A DNA stretch of 34,792 bases from positions 1-34,792 of the forward strand of contig NZ_BAFR01000345.1 of the NCBI RefSeq assembly GCF_000308435.1, read 5' to 3'. The position numbers were made by a program, and so were the translations under genes. Source of the DNA: Nocardia araoensis NBRC 100135 (GTDB lineage: Bacteria > Actinomycetota > Actinomycetes > Mycobacteriales > Mycobacteriaceae). This document shows, one piece after another, positions 30,996 through 34,792 of this stretch. The notes beneath the pieces were generated by a model. It searched no databases. It worked only from the letters and a program-made list of their open reading frames with translations, and had not been told where the DNA came from. Every line of letters starts with the position of its first letter. The stretch's first letter is position 1.

Positions 30996-32113
30996 GACTT
31001 GGCTACCTTCAGCAGGCCGATGAGACGAGTGATGTCGAATTCGTTGCGGGCGCGCAGCGCAGTGAGCATGGCGCGGACCTCGCCCCGGACGTGGCGGGGA
31101 CTGGTGCCCAGGAAGTCGCCGGTGGCCGGTGGACCCCACTGGGCCAACCCGGACGCGGTGAACGGCGCCCATCCGGGCTCGAGGGCGTTGTCGAACATGT
31201 CGCCGTCGGCGAAGTGCTCGACGAGGAAGCCATCGGGGTCGCGCCAGTAGTCGAACAGCTGGCTGCCATGGATGTGGCGCCCGATGCCCCACGACCGGAA
31301 GTAACCCTGCTCGCGTAGATACTCGCCACCGGCGGCGAGGGCGTCGAGATCGCTTACCTGATAGGCGGAGTGCACATAACGGTTCGACGGACCCAGCGCC
31401 ATCGCCAGCGTGTGGTGGTCGGCAGGTTGCGAGCCGCGATCACAGCGGATGAAGCTCATCGTCGGCCCGCGCCGACGCTGGCCGGGGAAGTAGAGGAAAT
31501 CGCTGACGATCATCCCGAGGGTGTCCAGATACCAGTCCAGGGCCGAGCGGTAGGTGGTGCTCTGCAGCACCACGTGGCCCAGGCGTTGCACCGTGGTGGG
31601 TGTGCGGGGCGGTCGCTGCGTGGCGTTGACGCGGAGGACGTCGTGGCCGAAGTTGAACACGTGCGGGACCTGCGCGGGCAGCGGGTCGAGCCGGTGCGTG
31701 CCGGCGACGACGCGCACCGGGAACCCGCTGGGGTCGACGAGATCGACCGACAGCCCGCCGATGGACTCCGGCAATGGACGGGGGCGGGTTCCGGTGGCGT
31801 CGGCCAAGCGCAGCAGGTCGGTGTCGTCCTGTGCGGTGAAGGCCATGCCGCGGAATCGGCTGGCGGTTCCGGCACGAATGATCACGCACGGCGCGCCGGG
31901 GTCGGCGCCGCGCAGCTGCACCTCGGTGTCGGTGCGTGCGGCGGTGGCGAAACCGAAGGCGTTGGCGAACGCCTCGGCCCGGGACAGATCGGGTTTGTCG
32001 AACTCCAGCCAGGCGATGTCGGCGACCTTGATCACCGGGTTGCGGGACCGTCCGGGATGTTCGCCCGGCAAGGCGCCCTGCTCACTGTGCAGGTCCTGAT
32101 GTGCCGTCTTCAT
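30992..32113 (-). CDS. Extradiol (VOC-family) ring-cleavage dioxygenase
   Basis: A 373-residue two-domain vicinal-oxygen-chelate protein. The C-terminal domain carries the Fe(II)/Mn ligands His180 (RLGHVVL), His248 (YVHSAYQV) and Glu299 (FLVEH). His233/His234 (ADHHTLA) lie where type I extradiol dioxygenases have an acid-base histidine. The N-terminal domain (about 28-140) has lost the metal ligands, as usual. It should open a catechol-type ring next to its two hydroxyls. Second gene of the operon, 17 bases after the ring hydroxylase, with a GGAGA RBS. It is longer than BphC/HsaC (about 300), so the ring substrate may be bulkier or different. Confidence 0.9.
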   Translation of the reverse strand: MKTAHQDLHSEQGALPGEHPGRSRNPVIKVADIAWLEFDKPDLSRAEAFANAFGFATAARTDTEVQLRGADPGAPCVIIRAGTASRFRGMAFTAQDDTDLLRLADATGTRPRPLPESIGGLSVDLVDPSGFPVRVVAGTHRLDPLPAQVPHVFNFGHDVLRVNATQRPPRTPTTVQRLGHVVLQSTTYRSALDWYLDTLGMIVSDFLYFPGQRRRGPTMSFIRCDRGSQPADHHTLAMALGPSNRYVHSAYQVSDLDALAAGGEYLREQGYFRSWGIGRHIHGSQLFDYWRDPDGFLVEHFADGDMFDNALEPGWAPFTASGLAQWGPPATGDFLGTSPRHVRGEVRAMLTALRARNEFDITRLIGLLKVAKS

Positions 32114-32130
32114 GATGGGTGTCTCCTCGC

Positions 32131-33975
32131 TCAGTTCGTGGAGTCGATGAGTCGCGGTCGCCGCAGTAGTCGCCGGGCCAGACGAGTCGGTCCTGGTGCG
32201 GGGGCCGGTGCCGGGGTCGGCACCGGCGACGGAGCCGCGCCACGAACCAGATCCAGCACGGCGCCGGGGCGTTCGGGCACAGTGTTTCCGCGCCAGGCGA
32301 CGTGATGGTCGGGGCGGACGAGCACGAGGTCGCGTTCGTACAGTGCGCGGGCACGGTCGTCGCGAATGTCGATGACTTCCAGCGGCATTCCGCGGTCGGC
32401 GGCAGCGGTGACGAACGGTGTCACGTCGATCTCGCCGAAGCGCAGCAGGCTGAAACCTCGTCCGAACAGGTCGAACAGGGCCCTGCCGTCGGCCAGGAAG
32501 ACACTCGGCGGGCGGGCGCCGGGGCGTGTGCCGGGAACGTAGACATGCATGTCGCTGTCGTGTCCGGGCGGTCCTTCGTGCTGGATGACCGGCGAGGTGT
32601 CGTAGCGGTATCCGAACTCGATGCCGTCGGCTTCGTTCTCGAGATTGCCCAGATCGAGTATTTCGCGTCCGATCCTGGACCGCTCGCGATCTCCGGACCA
32701 GCCCTGGCTGTGGATTCGCTTGGTGTGCATCGTCTTGATGGCCAGCCGGACCAGAGTGTGCCGTGCCGAAGCCGTCCGGTTGCGGACCGCCACCGGGCGC
32801 CGTTCGGTCTCGTATGCCTGCAGCAGCTGAGGATCACCCCACCCCTGTACGACGGCGGCGAGCATCCAGCCGAGTCCGACCGCGTCGCCGACGCCGGTGT
32901 TCATGCCGTAGCCTCCGGCGGGCACCACCTGGTGGGCGGAGTCACCGGCCAGCCAGACACGGCCGACGCCGAACTTCTCGGCCAGCGACAGGCGAGGCCG
33001 CCATGCGTTCGCGACGATGATCTCGCAGTCGAACCGCAGCCCCAGGTGCGTGAACAGGAACTGCTTCGGGTCGATCGAATCGGCGTCGACGCCGCGGCCG
33101 ATGGGGCAGTGCAGGGTCCAGGTGTCGCGGTCGTTCTGCGCGATGAGCGTCCACCCCTTCGGCGACTGGGTGTGCCAGGTCGTGCCGTACCGCTCGAACA
33201 CCGCCCGGTCCGGTGAGGTGAAGTGCACCATGTAGACCCGGCCGTCCATCGGGCTCTCGCGGTCGTCACGGTAGGCCCGCAGTGCGCCCGCAACCAGTCG
33301 GTGCAGGCCGAGCTCACGGGCGGCGAGGCGGTGCAGGTCGATGTCGTCGAGGGCGATGCCCAGCTCCCTGCGCACCACGCTGCCCGCCCCGTCGCAGCCT
33401 GCGAGATAGCGAGCGCGCACGGTTGTGGTGCGGCCGGTCGCGGTGCAGCGGATCACCGCGTCGACGCCGGAATCGTCCTGCTGGAAGGAGACCAGTCCCC
33501 AGCCGTAGCGGACATCGATCCCTTCGGTACGCGTTTCCAGTATTTCTTTCAGCGCAGGCTCGAGTAGTGCCTGCGACACGCGCATGGGCGGCTCGAGCGT
33601 GGTGGTGCCGTCATTGCGCTCGCGGCTCAGCTCACGCCGCCGGGTGACACCGGGGTAGCGAAACCGGGCGAGCTCCCACCCGTCGAGTTCGGTCACCCAC
33701 GACACGTCGAAGGGGTGGTCCTCCGGGACCGCGACCTTACGAACGTCCTCGGCTACCCCTAGCCGCCGGAACAGCTCCATGCTGCGGCCGTTGGTGATGT
33801 CCATCTTGGGATGCGTGGTCGTCGACGGATTGCGTTCCACCAGCATGGCGGCCACACCGTGGTGCGCAAGGGTGAGCGCCAGGGTGAGGCCGACCGGGCC
33901 GCCGCCCGCGATCAAGACGGGGACCTCTACCTCTGCTGGTCCCGCCGGCCGTTTCTGTTCGGCACCCGCTCTCAT
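32131..33975 (-). CDS. FAD-dependent aromatic-ring monooxygenase (PheA/TfdB/MhpA type)
   Basis: A 614-residue class A flavoprotein hydroxylase. FAD motif GGGPVG at 24-29, DG motif (CDGAGS) at Asp195-Gly196, and GD motif at Gly344-Asp345 (GDSAHQVVPAGGYGMNTGVGD). A thioredoxin-like C-terminal domain extends from about 500, as in phenol hydroxylases. It adds a hydroxyl to a phenolic ring using NAD(P)H and O2, making the catechol for the next enzyme. The tail has a run of Pro-Ala/Pro-Thr repeats followed by arginines, probably disordered. ATG 33975 has a GAGGAGAAGG RBS; an upstream in-frame start would overlap the operator. First gene of the operon. Confidence 0.93.
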   Translation of the reverse strand: MRAGAEQKRPAGPAEVEVPVLIAGGGPVGLTLALTLAHHGVAAMLVERNPSTTTHPKMDITNGRSMELFRRLGVAEDVRKVAVPEDHPFDVSWVTELDGWELARFRYPGVTRRRELSRERNDGTTTLEPPMRVSQALLEPALKEILETRTEGIDVRYGWGLVSFQQDDSGVDAVIRCTATGRTTTVRARYLAGCDGAGSVVRRELGIALDDIDLHRLAARELGLHRLVAGALRAYRDDRESPMDGRVYMVHFTSPDRAVFERYGTTWHTQSPKGWTLIAQNDRDTWTLHCPIGRGVDADSIDPKQFLFTHLGLRFDCEIIVANAWRPRLSLAEKFGVGRVWLAGDSAHQVVPAGGYGMNTGVGDAVGLGWMLAAVVQGWGDPQLLQAYETERRPVAVRNRTASARHTLVRLAIKTMHTKRIHSQGWSGDRERSRIGREILDLGNLENEADGIEFGYRYDTSPVIQHEGPPGHDSDMHVYVPGTRPGARPPSVFLADGRALFDLFGRGFSLLRFGEIDVTPFVTAAADRGMPLEVIDIRDDRARALYERDLVLVRPDHHVAWRGNTVPERPGAVLDLVRGAAPSPVPTPAPAPAPGPTRLARRLLRRPRLIDSTN

Positions 33976-34025
33976 GACCGCGCCTTCTCCTCGCTGTGGT
34001 TCGGGTCTCGACCCGCCGTCTCGCC

Positions 34026-34045
34026 ATTGAACACTAGTGTCCAAT
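34026..34045. promoter_or_regulatory. 20-bp TetR operator
   Basis: ATTGAACACTAGTGTCCAAT is a 20-bp palindrome with only one mismatched pair; its centre ACACTAGTGT is perfect. It lies 51 bases before the ring-hydroxylase start and 91 before the divergent tetR start. A second inverted repeat, ATCAAG (34050-34055) with CTTGAT (34070-34075), follows directly. Confidence 0.75.
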
Positions 34046-34135
34046 TTAGATCAAGTATGTCTATTTGTTCTTGATATGGTTCCGTACGGGCACAATGGGC
34101 GCCGAGTGCTCGGCGGCAGAGCGGAAGGGCTGTTC

Positions 34136-34738
34136 ATGACCTCGACGGACCAGCGGATCAGTGCGGCTGCGGTGCGGCTGTTCACCGAGAAGGGCTCGAC
34201 ACAGATCACGGTCAGCGAACTCGCGCAGGAAGCGAACGTTGCCCGTGGAACGCTCTACCGCAATGTCGGATCGGTAGAAGAGCTGTTCGACCGGGTTGTC
34301 GCCGAACTCAGCGCGGACATGCACGAGCGTGTCTCGGCATGCTTCACCGGCATCGACGATCCAGCGGCCCGGCTGGCGACAGGAGTGCGGTTGTGGGTGC
34401 GGTATGCGTTCGAGAATCCGATGATGGGCCGTTTCGCGGTGCGGTTCGGGCTGACTGCGGAGTCGCTGCGCGCGATGATGACGGGGCCGCCGAAGCGGGA
34501 TATCGACCTCGGTATCAGCGCCGGCCGGTACCTCGTCACCGACTCCGCTGTGCCGAACATCGTGTCCCTGGTGCTCGGAGGGACGATGAGTGCGATGTGG
34601 ACGGTGCTCGAGGGGCACCAGACCTGGCGTGAGGCGGGTTCCTCGACTGCCGAACTCTTGTTGCGCTCCCTGGGAATCGAGCCGGAGGAAGCGCGCGCGA
34701 TCAGCCGGACGGAGCTTCCTCGGCTGCCCGGGAGCTGA
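34136..34738 (+). CDS. TetR/AcrR family regulator of the aromatic operon
   Basis: A 200-residue TetR regulator. The helix-turn-helix is ITVSELAQEANVARGTLYRNVGSVEELFDRVV (about 23-54), and the C-terminal ligand domain includes a GRFAVRFGLTAESLRAMMTGPPKRD segment. ATG 34136 has GGAAGGG upstream and fits the family start; an ATG 33 codons earlier would overlap the operator region. Divergent orientation to the four-gene catabolic operon, with a palindromic operator between them, makes it the probable repressor, released by the pathway substrate or an intermediate (inference). The 54 bases after its stop show nothing further. Confidence 0.92.
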   Translation: MTSTDQRISAAAVRLFTEKGSTQITVSELAQEANVARGTLYRNVGSVEELFDRVVAELSADMHERVSACFTGIDDPAARLATGVRLWVRYAFENPMMGRFAVRFGLTAESLRAMMTGPPKRDIDLGISAGRYLVTDSAVPNIVSLVLGGTMSAMWTVLEGHQTWREAGSSTAELLLRSLGIEPEEARAISRTELPRLPGS

Positions 34739-34792
34739 GCCTCTCACCGGCGGTCGGTACGGGTAGGGCCAGGGTTGCTTCGTCTCAGGTCA

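Noticed and set aside
1..34792. CRISPR arrays, insertion sequences, phage or integrase genes
   Set aside because: No regularly spaced repeats, transposase or integrase motifs, or terminal inverted repeats were seen.

Overview
The window is high-GC, gene-dense DNA with no mobile element, tRNA or rRNA that I can see. It reads as an actinomycete chromosome, most probably Nocardia. The strongest marker is a 1167-residue carboxylic acid reductase whose domain order, motifs and length closely match the Nocardia iowensis enzyme. A mycobacterial/nocardial-type QcrB, a P450-type three-cysteine ferredoxin, a PAS-ANTAR protein and many TetR-type operators fit the same group.

Layout. Bases 1-3400 hold an SDR dehydrogenase, a [3Fe-4S] ferredoxin, an aldehyde dehydrogenase and a glutathione peroxidase. 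Bases 3450-7490 (minus strand) hold two luciferase-like flavin monooxygenases and a 14-helix-type MFS exporter. Bases 7712-11215 encode carboxylic acid reductase (CAR), converging on a Tat-exported sulfatase. Bases 13059-14837 hold a TetR repressor divergent from an NAD-dependent epimerase/dehydratase, with two matching operators around the epimerase promoter. Bases 14844-17684 hold an Ohr peroxidase divergent from a run of a luciferase-like oxidoreductase, an alpha/beta hydrolase and an HxlR-SCP2 regulator. Bases 17905-20332 hold a SnoaL-like protein, a secreted trypsin-like protease and an ADP-ribosylglycohydrolase. An orphan cytochrome b (QcrB) follows, with a perfect CRP-type box upstream.

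Bases 22300-24797 encode an EhpF/LuxE-like acid-activating enzyme overlapping a LuxC/ALDH-like reductase. This looks like a second, two-protein route from carboxylic acid to aldehyde, unlike the single-chain CAR. A PAS-ANTAR regulator, a DJ-1/PfpI protein and a both-ends-truncated phosphodiesterase remnant follow. Bases 27379-29188 are a three-gene cassette: a membrane-anchored SgcJ/EcaC-like protein, an SDR, and a soluble paralog of the first. A strong promoter sits upstream, with tandem operator repeats just downstream of its -10.

The right end (29265-34738) is an aromatic-catabolism operon on the minus strand: FAD ring hydroxylase, extradiol dioxygenase, fumarylacetoacetate-hydrolase-family enzyme and EthD-domain protein. 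It is divergent from a TetR regulator across a near-perfect 20-bp palindrome.

Overall theme (inference): acid/aldehyde interconversion, flavin-dependent oxygenation and aromatic breakdown, with local TetR-type control. Coordinates of starts were chosen from ribosome-binding sites, operon overlaps and family N-termini; uncertain cases are flagged.
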